Shown: positions 36,560 through 45,470, numbered from the stretch's first letter. The stretch: 64,000 bases of DNA from Caulobacteraceae bacterium (GCA_031291645.1 JARLIQ010000028.1:47384-111383); one strand, 5' to 3'. Program-made: numbers and translations. The notes: generated from the letters alone by a model not told the origin.

Positions 36560-36709
36560 TACGATGACCGGTCGCGGAAGGCCGACGACGCCGTCGACTT
36601 TGGAGACCTGATCGCCCTTCCAATCCGCATCCTTCAAGAGAACCCGCAGGCGCTCGGCGAACTACAGCAGCGTTTTCAGCACATCCTGGTGGACGAGTAT
36701 CACCGTCTT
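36560..36709 (+). pseudogene. UvrD/PcrA helicase fragment
   Basis: A 50-codon scrap that reads YDDRSRKADDAVDFGDL, then IALPIRILQENPQALGELQ and QRFQHILVDEYHR. This is the motif-II region of UvrD-type helicases, where DFGDLL and ILVDEYQDTN are usual; the catalytic DEYQD is altered to DEYHR and both sides are lost. No helicase reading frame extends from it, so it is a relic of a larger gene, perhaps carried in with the island. Confidence 0.75.
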
Positions 36710-36768
36710 GGCCGACCTAGCGACACGCTTGGCTTAACAGCCGAGCCTTGCACGAGAGGCCGGCCTCG

Positions 36769-37058
36769 TTACGCGGCCGCCGCTCGCCGAGCCTTCAGGC
36801 GATCTGCGCCAACCGCCTCACCTATCTCGACCATCGCCTTGAGCCGGCGCGGGTTCGTGCCGAGCAAACGCACCGTCTTGGCGCGTTCTGGCGGCATGAA
36901 AACTTCAACCTTCTTCTTGTCCATCGCGTCCAAAACCACGCGGGCCACATAGTCGGCTGTGACAGGTAGAGGGCGGCAAGTTCGACCCTCTTGTTCCATT
37001 CGGCTTCGCCCACCTTGCCTTCCAGCGAGGCTGTTCCCGTCAAGGATCCATCCGCCAT
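36769..37058 (-). pseudogene. Short-chain dehydrogenase with its middle deleted
   Basis: The ATG at 37058, after GGAG, opens with ~16 residues typical of an SDR start (TGTASLEGKV, where VALVTGAS normally follows), then passes directly to a family C-terminus, VTADYVARVVLDAMDKKKVE, VFMPPERAKTVRLLG and RRLKAMVEIGEAVGADRLK, after a change of frame. About 150 residues of the Rossmann core are missing. It lies 17 bases downstream of ridA on the same strand, so it was probably its partner before decay. Confidence 0.7.
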
Positions 37059-37075
37059 CGAAGTTTCTCCTTGCT

Positions 37076-37594
37076 TCAGCACCCGCCATCGGCGTGAAGG
37101 CCGACGATCATCTCGATCTCGACGGCGATCTGTCCGGGTAGAGATCCCATGCCAACCGCCGATCGCGCGTGCGTCCCGACCTCGGGGCCAAACACCTCGA
37201 CCAACAAGTCCGAGCAACCGTTCAACACCAGCGGATGGGCCATGAAATCAGGGGTGGCGTTGACCATGCCGAGCACCTTGATGATCTTCCGCACGCGCGA
37301 CAGCGAGCCAGCCGCGCCCTCCAGCGCCGCGAGGAGATTCAAGGTCGTGAGGCGCGCCGCGGCGTATCCGTCCTCGATCGACACGTCAGCGCCGAGTTTG
37401 CCTTTGAAGACGACGCCTTCAGGACCGACTGGGCCTTGACCGGACAGGTAGACCAGCTGTCCATCGACGACCGCCGGCTGAAAATTGGCGACGGGTGGAC
37501 GCGGCGCCGGAAGGCTCAGACCAAGCCGCGCCAACTCGACATAAGGGTTCCGGCCCCCAAGCTGTCCTGAATCGGGTAAGATTTTGTCGGTCAT
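37076..37594 (-). CDS. RidA/YjgF-family protein
   Basis: A 172-residue protein of the RidA superfamily (enamine/imine deaminases). Seen: PVANFQPAVVDGQLVYLSGQ, VYLSGQGPVGPEGVVFKGK, the helix AARLTTLNLLAALEGAAGSL, and VNATPDFMAHPLVLNGCSD ending GTHARSAVGMGSLPGQIAVE, the R-x-A-V-G-x-x-x-L-P signature. It is longer than RidA itself and belongs to the subgroup of catabolic clusters. The 15-base motif at 37681-37695 lies 87 bases upstream. It starts the first gene of the island's catabolic cluster on this strand. Confidence 0.87.
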   Translation of the reverse strand: MTDKILPDSGQLGGRNPYVELARLGLSLPAPRPPVANFQPAVVDGQLVYLSGQGPVGPEGVVFKGKLGADVSIEDGYAAARLTTLNLLAALEGAAGSLSRVRKIIKVLGMVNATPDFMAHPLVLNGCSDLLVEVFGPEVGTHARSAVGMGSLPGQIAVEIEMIVGLHADGGC

Positions 37595-37680
37595 GGACGA
37601 TCTCGAGCCCCTTGTATGGGCCATTCGGATCGAGTCCCGACGCCAGAATGACCTCAATGCTGAAGTGGCCGAAATCGCAA

Positions 37681-37695
37681 CATGTAGCAATAACT
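37681..37695. promoter_or_regulatory. Shared island motif CATRTAGCAATWACT, site a
   Basis: CATGTAGCAATAACT lies between the tetR stop (37700) and the ridA start (37594). Its 13 invariant positions recur at 38566 and 42715, each in an intergenic region before cluster genes. It holds a TAG-N6-CTA dyad when one base more is included. Likely operator of the TetR protein encoded here. Confidence 0.65.
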
Positions 37696-37699
37696 ATTT

Positions 37700-38332
37700 T
37701 CAATCGGTATCGAGTAAGGCGCGATCCATCATGCGCGCCGCCTCACGAAACAGGACATCGTGAGGAAGCCGGTCCTCCTCCATGGCCAACTCATCAACCA
37801 TCCAGCCGAACTCAGAGCGAATCCGCAATCTCTGCCAAAGCAGGGCCGGGTCCGCATCCGGCAAGACCTTGCTGTAGAACTGGAAAATACGATCTGTATT
37901 CATCCGCTGCGATTCGAGTCGCACGTGCGTGAGATGGGGCAGCGCCTTTAGGGCGCGCATCGTCCAGATCGCCCCCGGTTCATTTGCGACGATGTCAGCC
38001 GCGATCTTGAACCACTCGGCCAGCGCCTCCGCCCTTTTGCCAGGGGCGGCCCATGAGCCTCCCTCGAACAACCAGATGGCGTAGGCGTCGTTCTGACGTT
38101 TAAGGAGCCGTCGCGCCAGCACCTCAAGGATTTCATATTTGTCGTTGAAATAACGGTAGAAAGCTGGCGGCGTCAAATTAGCCCGCGCGCAAATGCTGTT
38201 CGTCGTCAGGCGCTCAAAGCCAACCTCGCCTAGGATTTCGCCTGCGGCGCGCACCAACTTCTCGTAGGTCTCAAGCGCCTTTCCCGCCTGCGGCGGCGCT
38301 TTGGGTGGTGGGACGGTTTCTTCGTTTGGCAT
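37700..38332 (-). CDS. TetR-family regulator of the island cluster
   Basis: A 210-residue TetR protein. The helix-turn-helix is LTTNSICARANLTPPAFYRY followed by FNDKYEILEVLARRLLK. The C-terminal part (WFKIAADIVANEPGAIWTM, RALKALPHLTHVRLESQ) is the ligand-binding helical domain. I start at MPNEETVPPP; ATGs at 38377 and 38413 would add 15 or 27 residues. The intergenic regions around it carry the conserved 15-base motif, so it probably represses ridA and the nearby MFS genes until an inducer appears. Confidence 0.9.
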   Translation of the reverse strand: MPNEETVPPPKAPPQAGKALETYEKLVRAAGEILGEVGFERLTTNSICARANLTPPAFYRYFNDKYEILEVLARRLLKRQNDAYAIWLFEGGSWAAPGKRAEALAEWFKIAADIVANEPGAIWTMRALKALPHLTHVRLESQRMNTDRIFQFYSKVLPDADPALLWQRLRIRSEFGWMVDELAMEEDRLPHDVLFREAARMMDRALLDTD

Positions 38333-38565
38333 TTCGCGTTCCGGCCGTGTCGTGCGTGGGGATTTGGCTAGAGCCATGGCTGGGAAATCACTTTGGCGAA
38401 CGGCGAGGAGCAAACCCTCACGCTAAGCTGTAGCGCGGATCCCATCAAGCAAGCCTCTGCATCTGACGCACGCCGTTCCGGCGCGGTTAGCGAGCCATTG
38501 TCTGGATAAGGCGACACACTGGCGCCACGTTCGCCGGTTACGGCAAGAGCGTTGACTCGCCGCTT

Positions 38566-38580
38566 CATATAGCAATTACT
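38566..38580. promoter_or_regulatory. Shared island motif CATRTAGCAATWACT, site b
   Basis: CATATAGCAATTACT lies in the tetR-MFS1 intergenic region, 52 bases upstream of the MFS1 ATG. One of three near-identical copies; the other two are at 37681 and 42715. The position fits repression of both MFS1 and tetR. Confidence 0.65.
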
Positions 38581-38631
38581 CCGCTCATTGCGAATGGTGG
38601 ATCAAGACGGGTTGGGTGTGGAAGTTGGCAT

Positions 38632-39846
38632 ATGCACGCGGGATTTGAACGCGAGCCCGGCGTTGACGGCATAATCGCGTGGATCGGCGCCAAGCCAACG
38701 CGACTTCAGATCAGCGCGGTGCTGCTGATCGGCAATATTGGAATGCTGATCTGCGGCGTGCAGCCCGTCCTCTTGGGCGCTCTGTTGAACGAACATCGGT
38801 TGACGTCGGTCGAACTCGGCTGGGGAACCACGGCGGAGTTCCTAACGCTTGGCGTTTCGATTTCGGCCGCAGGCGCGTTTTCTAAAACTCGCAGTATGAG
38901 GGCGAAGGTCGCCATAGCCGCATTGGTGGCGATCGCGGCGGATTTATTGGTGACCGGCCAGAGCGGCCTTGAGGTGATCGCGAACCGCGCTGTCTGCGGC
39001 CTGGCGGAGGGCGTGTTGGTCTGGTGCACGACCTGCATGATCACGCGTGCTTCAGCGCCCGCGCGCTGGGCCGGGATTTTTCTGACTCTGCAGGGGATCA
39101 CGCAGCTTGCCTTCGCCGCGGGCGCGCCCGCGACCGTCATGTCCGTGATGGGCGCCAACGGGGGCTTTTACGCGCTTGCGGGAACCGCGGCGCTCGCCTT
39201 GCTCGCCGTCCCGGCGATGCCGGACCGCATGGCCGATCTACCCAAGACCGGGGGACCGGGAAGGGGGGCCGCAAACGCTTACACCCCTGCGGCCATCGCC
39301 AGTCTGGTCTCCGTTTTTCTGATCGCCGCTTTTTCAATCGGCCTGTTCGCCTACCTCGCGCCGCTCGCCACCCAGTCTCGGATCAGCGGCAAAGGTCTCG
39401 GATTGATCGTATCAATTTCGCTTGCGACCTCAATCCTAGGGTCAGCGCTCGCCGCAGTTACGGCCAATCGGGTCACATACTTCGCGACCTTTGTGGTGTG
39501 CCTATTGGTGAACGCTGTCACGCTTGTCGTGCTCGCGGCGCTCCCGGGCCTTTTTGCTTTTTCAATCGCCGCGGGTGCGTTCGGGTTCTTCTGGCTCTAT
39601 TTTCTTCCGTTCCAGCTTCCCTTTGTCATTGAAAGCGATCCCACCCGACGTATCGCTGTGATCGTTCCCGGCGCGCAGCTTCTTGGCGGGTCCGCAGGCC
39701 CTTTGCTTTGCTCGTTCTTTGTCAGCAACGCTGATTCCAGAGGAGCCCTTTGGGTATGCGGCGTCTGCTTCCTGCTGGCCTTCGCAATCTCGCTCGGCTT
39801 GCACCTTCGTCATCTTCGGCCGGCGCGAACGCAGCCCGCCGTTTAG
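38632..39846 (+). CDS. MFS transporter (first of two paralogues)
   Basis: A 404-residue membrane protein with about twelve hydrophobic segments, such as ISAVLLIGNIGMLICGVQPV and AALALLAVPAMP. MFS features include AGIFLTLQGITQLAFAA and VFLIAAFSIGLFAYLAPLAT. It is clearly related along its whole length to the MFS protein at 42756: GLAEGVLVW, PARWAGIFL, GLFAYxxxxAxQS and AGPLLCSFFV recur in both. Direction of transport is not readable. It lies directly upstream of the aldehyde dehydrogenase relic (stop-to-start gap three bases). Confidence 0.9.
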   Translation: MHAGFEREPGVDGIIAWIGAKPTRLQISAVLLIGNIGMLICGVQPVLLGALLNEHRLTSVELGWGTTAEFLTLGVSISAAGAFSKTRSMRAKVAIAALVAIAADLLVTGQSGLEVIANRAVCGLAEGVLVWCTTCMITRASAPARWAGIFLTLQGITQLAFAAGAPATVMSVMGANGGFYALAGTAALALLAVPAMPDRMADLPKTGGPGRGAANAYTPAAIASLVSVFLIAAFSIGLFAYLAPLATQSRISGKGLGLIVSISLATSILGSALAAVTANRVTYFATFVVCLLVNAVTLVVLAALPGLFAFSIAAGAFGFFWLYFLPFQLPFVIESDPTRRIAVIVPGAQLLGGSAGPLLCSFFVSNADSRGALWVCGVCFLLAFAISLGLHLRHLRPARTQPAV

Positions 39847-39849
39847 CCG

Positions 39850-40323
39850 ATGAACCTCATAGCCTACACGACAATCAAGATGTTCATCGCGGGCGCATGG
39901 CGAGGAACCCGAGGGCGATGGAGTATCGGTGCCGCCCGCCGCAACGGGCTTGAAGATCGCCCCCCCCCCGAGCAAGCGCTGAGTTACCGGACGACTCTCG
40001 CCCGATGACCGAAGAGCCGTTTGGCCCCATCGCGCCTATCACGCGTTTTCATCATCTGGACGAAGCGCTCGAGCGCGCGAACGCCCTTGCCTTTGGGGTT
40101 AGCCTCCTACGCCTTCATCAATCGAACCGATCGCGCCATGGCTGGCAGCCGCGGGCTCAAGGCTGGAATGATCGGCCTAAACACCTTGGCGGTCTCCACG
40201 CGGGAGACGCCATTGGGCGGAGTGCGGGGCAGTGGTCACGCGCAGGAAGGCGGGAGTGAAGGTCTGACACACTATCTCGACCTCAAGCCTCATTGCGCAG
40301 GCGGCCTAGTTCTAGGCGGGTGA
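39850..40323 (+). pseudogene. Aldehyde dehydrogenase with its middle deleted and a frameshift
   Basis: Starts with an ATG three bases past the MFS1 stop and reads YTTIKMFIAGAWRGTRGRWS, the N-terminal pattern of NAD-dependent aldehyde dehydrogenases, then the frame stops. Next, from 40005, MTEEPFGPIAPITRFHHLDE and ALERANALAFG, then, after a +1 shift near 40100, LASYAFINRTDRAMAGSRGL and KAGMIGLNTLAVSTRETPLG, the family C-terminus. The catalytic core of ~350 residues, with the cysteine and glutamate, is gone. Ends in GQEGG-like EGGSEGLTHYLD. Confidence 0.78.
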
Positions 40324-40387
40324 CCATTCAGACGGCCGCGCGCCTTGTCCCACCTCCCAGCGTGGCTATCCGTTTGGCGGCCTGCGC

Positions 40388-42604
40388 CTAGCAAGCCGGG
40401 GGCGGATTGAGGAACCTGTTCAACACGTTCTCGAGCACTGTCGAAATGGCGCCTTCGGGCTTCTTATCCCGCCAGAGGCTGCCGCAAAAGGTGATCGATC
40501 CCGCCGCGAACACCGCGCCGCCGCCGGGCATCGCAGTGTAGGTCATGTCTCCGCGCACGAGTTCGTGGGGTGGAGCTCCGGTCAAGCTGAGCGATTCGGT
40601 GAGCATATCCTCCGGTGCGACGCTAAACGTCGAAGGAAGTCCCTCGGAGACGGCCAGGACAACTGCTGTTTCGGGCGAACCCAGGCAAACATCCATGCGA
40701 TCGAGTTCGAATCCTGCCGCGCCGCCGGCGCTGAGGCCGTAGTCGCCGACCACCTCGTCCGCAACGCCTTCAAACACCCAGGCGTGGGGGCCGGTCTTTG
40801 AAGCATCGGTTCTTCGGAACCACCCAGCGTCGAAAGGACCTTGAGCGCTGAAACCTACGCCAGTGAGGCTTTGAGGAAATCGCCCATTTCGGCGCCAAAG
40901 ACCGCCGAGCTGACCGTCAAGAGCATGGAAGTATTCGCCCGTCTCGGCCGCCCAAAGCCGAATGCCGCCTTCGGCGCGTCGCACCTCGATCAGGTCAGGA
41001 CGCGCCTTGTCACGGGCTATTCGCCAATAGAATCCGTTGGCCCCTAGGTAGGCTAGGTTCCCGCCGCTGGAAAGGTAGGCCTGCAATGCGTCGAGCGTAC
41101 CCGGCGTATGGTATTCGGGGTGTGTGCCCGTGATCACCGCACTGTAATCTTCGATGAGCGAAACGCCCTCATCATCGAGATCCTCGTCAGTGATCACGTC
41201 ATAGTCGAAGCCCTTGGCGTCTAGCCAGGCCAGGAGGTGAGTGTCGGCCGGGTAGTGCCTGACGCCCGAGCCCTTAGGGTCGTCGGCGAAGACAAAGCCG
41301 GGCCGCATGGTCAGGATCGGCCGAAGGCGCGTGCTGTTGGCGACGCCCGAACCGTCCACGTGCCAATTGTAGGTGCTGCGGCCGTAAGACCCGTACTCGC
41401 GCCCGCTATAGGGTGACGCGCCCCAGGCGGCCGCGCGCGCCTGGCCGTCGATTGACCTGTTGGCGAAGAAACAGTTTGCGTAGGCCATATAGGTGTAGGT
41501 CGGGGCGAGGAAGGCCAGCTTCGCCCGTGGTCCGTCCCGCTTGGGAAGTACATAGAACGGCAAATAGTCCTCGCCCGCGGCGCACGTCAGGTGCAGTGCG
41601 TAAGCGCCGCTCTTCACCGTGTCGGGGATCACGAAGCTGAACGTCTCGTTCCAGCAAAAGTCGCCGACATCATCAGCGTGAAAATGGATCGCCGCATATT
41701 GATCTGGCGCATGCCGCCAGCACATTTCCCGCCCCGACCATGTCGACCCGATGACGGCGCGGGTTGGGTCATTAACGGTTCGCCCATCGCACGCTTCAGG
41801 CCCAACACCGGCGATGAGCGTCGAGCCAATGTGCTGCGAGAAGTTCCATGAGGCGATCATCTGAAGCGCATCAGCGGTGGGCGGCCATTCTGCACGACCA
41901 ACATAGCCGGCATAGATCGCGGGAGCCTCGAGCTTTCCAGTGAAGCATAAGCGAGGGGAGGATGGCCGCGCCGCTAGGGTGAGGCGCCCCCCGTGTGGAC
42001 CTGCGAAGGGTGCGGGCGCCCGAGTCTCGCAGAATAGGCCGGCAGTGTCCTGGGGCTGAATCCCGACGCCAAGGCGCGCTCCGACAGGATCGAGGCTCAA
42101 CCAAAGGCGGGTCCAGAGTCCCGAGCGCCAGGGGAAGGCAACTTCCACAACGGATTCGTGGTTCTTAGCCCGAAGCTCGCCCCGTACGCCGCTCGGTGTG
42201 ATCGATAGGGAGATGGTCGCGCCTAGCGTGTCGTGGACCAAGACTGTCGCCTCTGACTCGGGGTCCGAGTTGGTCCAACAAAGAACGGTCCAGGTGTAGG
42301 AGCCAGACTCTTCAAGCCGGGGCCCTTCTCTAATGTCCACGAAGGAACCCATCGGGATGGACTGCTCCTCGCCCGCAAACCCCTCGTGGTAGACTTGGCC
42401 TAGGTCTTCCACCACAACACCCAGACTTTCAGGGTTAGGATCGCCCGAGACCACTCGGACGAGCCTCACGTCGAAACCCGCACAACTCGTACTGACGTAG
42501 GCGCTAAGGCGCCCGCCAGGCCGCTCTGAAAAGCGGTTGAGGTAGCCCGTGATCGGAAACGCCTTCGTCTCCTTAAGCGGCATTTTCAGCTTAGGATTGA
42601 TCAC
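40388..42604 (-). CDS. N,N-dimethylformamidase large-subunit-like amidase
   Basis: A 738-residue protein related to DmfA2, which hydrolyses dimethylformamide to formate and dimethylamine with a mononuclear iron. The family start is ITGYLNRFSERPGGRLSAYV; SHPEYH-like THPEYHTPGTLDALQAYL holds the iron-ligand glutamate, and NLAYLGANGFYWRIARD and ADTHLLAWLDAKGFDYDVIT are typical. I use the GTG at 42604 because AAGGAG precedes it and the homology begins there; the longest frame starts 40 codons earlier. No DmfA1 small subunit is next to it. Substrate may be another amide. Confidence 0.85.
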   Translation of the reverse strand: MINPKLKMPLKETKAFPITGYLNRFSERPGGRLSAYVSTSCAGFDVRLVRVVSGDPNPESLGVVVEDLGQVYHEGFAGEEQSIPMGSFVDIREGPRLEESGSYTWTVLCWTNSDPESEATVLVHDTLGATISLSITPSGVRGELRAKNHESVVEVAFPWRSGLWTRLWLSLDPVGARLGVGIQPQDTAGLFCETRAPAPFAGPHGGRLTLAARPSSPRLCFTGKLEAPAIYAGYVGRAEWPPTADALQMIASWNFSQHIGSTLIAGVGPEACDGRTVNDPTRAVIGSTWSGREMCWRHAPDQYAAIHFHADDVGDFCWNETFSFVIPDTVKSGAYALHLTCAAGEDYLPFYVLPKRDGPRAKLAFLAPTYTYMAYANCFFANRSIDGQARAAAWGASPYSGREYGSYGRSTYNWHVDGSGVANSTRLRPILTMRPGFVFADDPKGSGVRHYPADTHLLAWLDAKGFDYDVITDEDLDDEGVSLIEDYSAVITGTHPEYHTPGTLDALQAYLSSGGNLAYLGANGFYWRIARDKARPDLIEVRRAEGGIRLWAAETGEYFHALDGQLGGLWRRNGRFPQSLTGVGFSAQGPFDAGWFRRTDASKTGPHAWVFEGVADEVVGDYGLSAGGAAGFELDRMDVCLGSPETAVVLAVSEGLPSTFSVAPEDMLTESLSLTGAPPHELVRGDMTYTAMPGGGAVFAAGSITFCGSLWRDKKPEGAISTVLENVLNRFLNPPPAC

Positions 42605-42714
42605 AAGCTGCTCCTTCACCTTCCCGCGGCGGACACACCGGGCCAAGCTCGCGACGCCCCTGTTGAGAACCACGTCGAGAAAATACCGATCGGACCCTAT
42701 TTGACACCTCCCAG

Positions 42715-42729
42715 CATATAGCAATAACT
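42715..42729. promoter_or_regulatory. Shared island motif CATRTAGCAATWACT, site c
   Basis: CATATAGCAATAACT lies in the divergent region between the amidase (start 42604) and MFS2 (start 42756), differing by only one or two bases from the sites at 37681 and 38566. It is 27 bases upstream of the MFS2 start and could cover its promoter. Confidence 0.65.
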
Positions 42730-42755
42730 AACCATCCGTGTCTCCTGGGAACGTT

Positions 42756-43958
42756 ATGACCAATTCAAAAAACATCGGCGCGAGGGATTGGTTGGGCTTT
42801 ACGCCAACGCCGCTGCAGGTCACGGCCTTCGTCGCCGTCGGCGCCATCGCTCTTCTGTTCGCCGGACTGCAGCCCATCCTGCTCGGCGCCCTCGTCGAAG
42901 AACATAGATTAACAGCCTCGGCCTTAGGCGAAGCGGCGGCGATTGAGTTCTTCACTCTGGGTATCGGTGTCGGCATCGCCGGCGCCTTTTCCACGCCGAC
43001 ACACCTACGGTTAAAAGGGGGGCTCGCGGCATGTCTTTTGATTGCGGCCAATCTCCTTGCGTTGCAGGAACGCGGCCTCGCCATCCTGTTTGACCGCGCC
43101 GTCGCAGGACTGGCCGAAGGTGTTATCGTATGGCTGACCGCCTCTCTCATTTCCCGCGCCGCCATGCCGGCGCGGTGGGCTGGAATATTTCTCGTCTCCC
43201 AAGGTTTAGCGCAGTTCGCCCTAGCGGCCTTGTTGCCCATGACTGTCATGAAGCATTGGGGCGCGGACGGCGGCTTCTCTGTCCTGGCCGTCGCGTCGCT
43301 TCTTGCGCTTAGCCTCATGTTCGCCCTGCCTAACAGTCTGCCCGCAATGGAAGTCGACCATAGGCATGATTCTCGGGGCTACTCTACAGCGTCGATTTGG
43401 TCTCTGATTTCAGTCTTCTTAATTTTTGCTTTCTTCATCGGCCTGTTCGCCTATTTCGAGCAGTTCGCGGCCCAGTCCCATCTGAGTGCAGAGCAGAGCG
43501 GTGTCGCGGTGTCCTTGGCTGTCGGCCTCTCGATCCTTGGTTCAGGCGCTGCTGCAGTCTTAGCTAGGCGAGTCGCCTATTTCTCTACTGCACTCATCTG
43601 TTTGCCAATCAATCTCGTCGTGTTGGGTGTTTTCGCCAGTCACCCCTCCGTCGGCGTCTTTATTGGGGTTGCCGCCCTGTTCGGGTTCTTCTGGGGATTC
43701 TTCATGCCCTTCCAAGTCTCATTGGTCATCGAGGTCGATCCTACACGCAAATCTTCTTTGCTCGTACCCGGTATCCAGGGCGTTGGGGCCGCCGCGGGCC
43801 CTCTGCTCTGCTCGTTTTTTGTGACCGAGACGGATGCAAGTGGCGCATTGGCGGCCATGGCGGCATGTCTGCTCTTGTCGTTCGTGATCGGCGCGGCGCT
43901 TCATTTCGGCTTCGCACGCCGATCGGCGGCCGCCGCGCCGCAGCATAGGTCGGTTTGA
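42756..43958 (+). CDS. MFS transporter (second of two paralogues)
   Basis: A 400-residue MFS protein with about twelve hydrophobic segments. It starts at ATG 42756 after GGGA; the open frame continues to a GTG at 42738. It shares FAGLQPILLGALVEEHRL with VQPVLLGALLNEHRL in the first paralogue, and GLAEGVIVW, PARWAGIFL, GLFAYFEQFAAQS and GPLLCSFFV throughout, so both arose by duplication and diverged. One may import and the other export the substrate or a product. It faces the amidase and precedes the P450. Confidence 0.9.
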   Translation: MTNSKNIGARDWLGFTPTPLQVTAFVAVGAIALLFAGLQPILLGALVEEHRLTASALGEAAAIEFFTLGIGVGIAGAFSTPTHLRLKGGLAACLLIAANLLALQERGLAILFDRAVAGLAEGVIVWLTASLISRAAMPARWAGIFLVSQGLAQFALAALLPMTVMKHWGADGGFSVLAVASLLALSLMFALPNSLPAMEVDHRHDSRGYSTASIWSLISVFLIFAFFIGLFAYFEQFAAQSHLSAEQSGVAVSLAVGLSILGSGAAAVLARRVAYFSTALICLPINLVVLGVFASHPSVGVFIGVAALFGFFWGFFMPFQVSLVIEVDPTRKSSLLVPGIQGVGAAAGPLLCSFFVTETDASGALAAMAACLLLSFVIGAALHFGFARRSAAAAPQHRSV

Positions 43959-44246
43959 TCGTCTCGCGGAGCGCCCTCAGCCACCTCCTCGTCCGGCGGA
44001 GCCGCCGCGCGCGATAGGCCGTTGATTTGGCTTTCAAGAAGCTAGGAAAATAGTATAAACTATATCCGCCGCGTATGGAGTCATCATGGTGATCGACAAG
44101 TCTTTTTGCTGCGTTGAGCCTTTGGGCCGCGCCGCCTCCCGGTTTGGGGCGCCTCAGCCCGTTCTGGATTTGGAGGGCGCGCGCCGGCGGGGGATGTGTG
44201 CCGCGGCCGGCGTTGTTTTTGTGGCCCAGTCCCCGGAAGCAACCCA

Positions 44247-45470
44247 ATGACCGAGACTCGCCCCCATGGGCTTCAACTCACGGCGCTCGATCCCGAGTAT
44301 CGTCAGGACCCTTACCCGCGCCTCCGCGCCCTTCGGGAGACATGCCCGGTTTATCGGGATCCGTACTTCGGCTCGGTTCAGCTGACCCGATACGCCGATG
44401 TCCGGGCTGTGCTGACGGATCGGTCCTTGTGGCGCGACCCGATCCGGGCGGACGATACCTCCCTAGAGCGGCGTCAGATTCTCGCTGAGCTGGCGGCATC
44501 GGGACAACCGCGCCAGCAGAGCATTTTGACCAGCGATGATCCCGATCACGGACGCATTCGGGGGCTGCTGACGCCGGTTCTCTATCGGCGCTTTTCGATG
44601 TCGCGCGAGATGGTGGTCTCTGTCATCGACAAGCATCTGGATGCGCTCGCCGCCTTGGAGACCTTCGACCTCATCGAGAAGATCGCCACCCCTATTCCGA
44701 TCGAAGTTATCGCCCATCTCCTCGGTGTGGACGAGGAGCGCCTGGAGGAGTTTCGATCCTGGTCCGAAGCCATTGTACAGACCTTCAATCCCGAGCGGAC
44801 CACCGAGCAGACCGTCGCGATGGAGGCGGGCTTCGGAGCGGCCATCGTCTATCTCAGCGAACTACTGGAAACACGACGCCGGGACCCAAAAGAGGACCTC
44901 ATCAGCGACTTGGTCGGCCTCCAGGGGGCCGGCGCAGAGCTGTCGGACGAGGAAATCCGTACAAACTGCTTGACGCTCCTCATTGCGGGAAACCTGACGA
45001 CGACCGACGTGATCGGCAACGGGGTTCACCTGTTCCTGACACACCCGGTTGAATTGGCGAAGCTCAAGGCCGACCCCGACCTGATCAACGGCGCCGTTGA
45101 GGAAATCCTCCGCTTCGAGCCGCCGGTCGACGCAACAGCCCGGGTGGCCTCTCACGACATCGAGGTTGGCGGGCGCCCAATTCACGCTGGTGAGGCGCTC
45201 TCGCCCTTTCTTCGGGCGGCTAACCGGGACCCGGAAGTGTTCGAAGCTCCTGATACCTTCGACATCTCACGCAAAAGAGCGGCTCACGTCGCCTTTGGCG
45301 GCGGAGCGCATATCTGCCTCGGCGCGCCCCTGGCGCGGATGGAGGCGCAAGCCGCGTTTTTGAGGATTTTCGACCGCTTCCCGAGCCTGCGCCTACTCGA
45401 AGAAGGCGCGGCTTGGCGCCCCATCCCGTTCTTCCGAGGGCTAGAGAATCTTTGGGTCGCAACACGATAG
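44247..45470 (+). CDS. Cytochrome P450
   Basis: A 407-residue soluble bacterial P450 (CYP class I). The I-helix AGNLTTTDVIGNGVHL has the acid/threonine region as LTTTD, the K-helix is EEILRFEPPVDATARV with the ExxR motif EILR, and the haem-binding loop AFGGGAHICLGAPLAR has Cys357. It needs a ferredoxin and reductase, not in the window. Start at ATG 44247 after GGAAG. An imperfect TAG-N6-CTA dyad at 44051-44062 lies ~185 bases upstream. It should hydroxylate or dealkylate the compound used by this cluster. Confidence 0.94.
   Translation: MTETRPHGLQLTALDPEYRQDPYPRLRALRETCPVYRDPYFGSVQLTRYADVRAVLTDRSLWRDPIRADDTSLERRQILAELAASGQPRQQSILTSDDPDHGRIRGLLTPVLYRRFSMSREMVVSVIDKHLDALAALETFDLIEKIATPIPIEVIAHLLGVDEERLEEFRSWSEAIVQTFNPERTTEQTVAMEAGFGAAIVYLSELLETRRRDPKEDLISDLVGLQGAGAELSDEEIRTNCLTLLIAGNLTTTDVIGNGVHLFLTHPVELAKLKADPDLINGAVEEILRFEPPVDATARVASHDIEVGGRPIHAGEALSPFLRAANRDPEVFEAPDTFDISRKRAAHVAFGGGAHICLGAPLARMEAQAAFLRIFDRFPSLRLLEEGAAWRPIPFFRGLENLWVATR

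Noticed and set aside
35904..36637. Open frames on both strands between the tRNA and the helicase relic, taken as possible island genes
   Set aside because: No family pattern, no ribosome site and conflicting frames; kept only as an unannotated stretch.
42605..42724. Extension of the amidase gene to the ATG at 42724
   Set aside because: The extra 40 residues match nothing and overlap the shared motif region; AAGGAG before the GTG at 42604 gives a better start.
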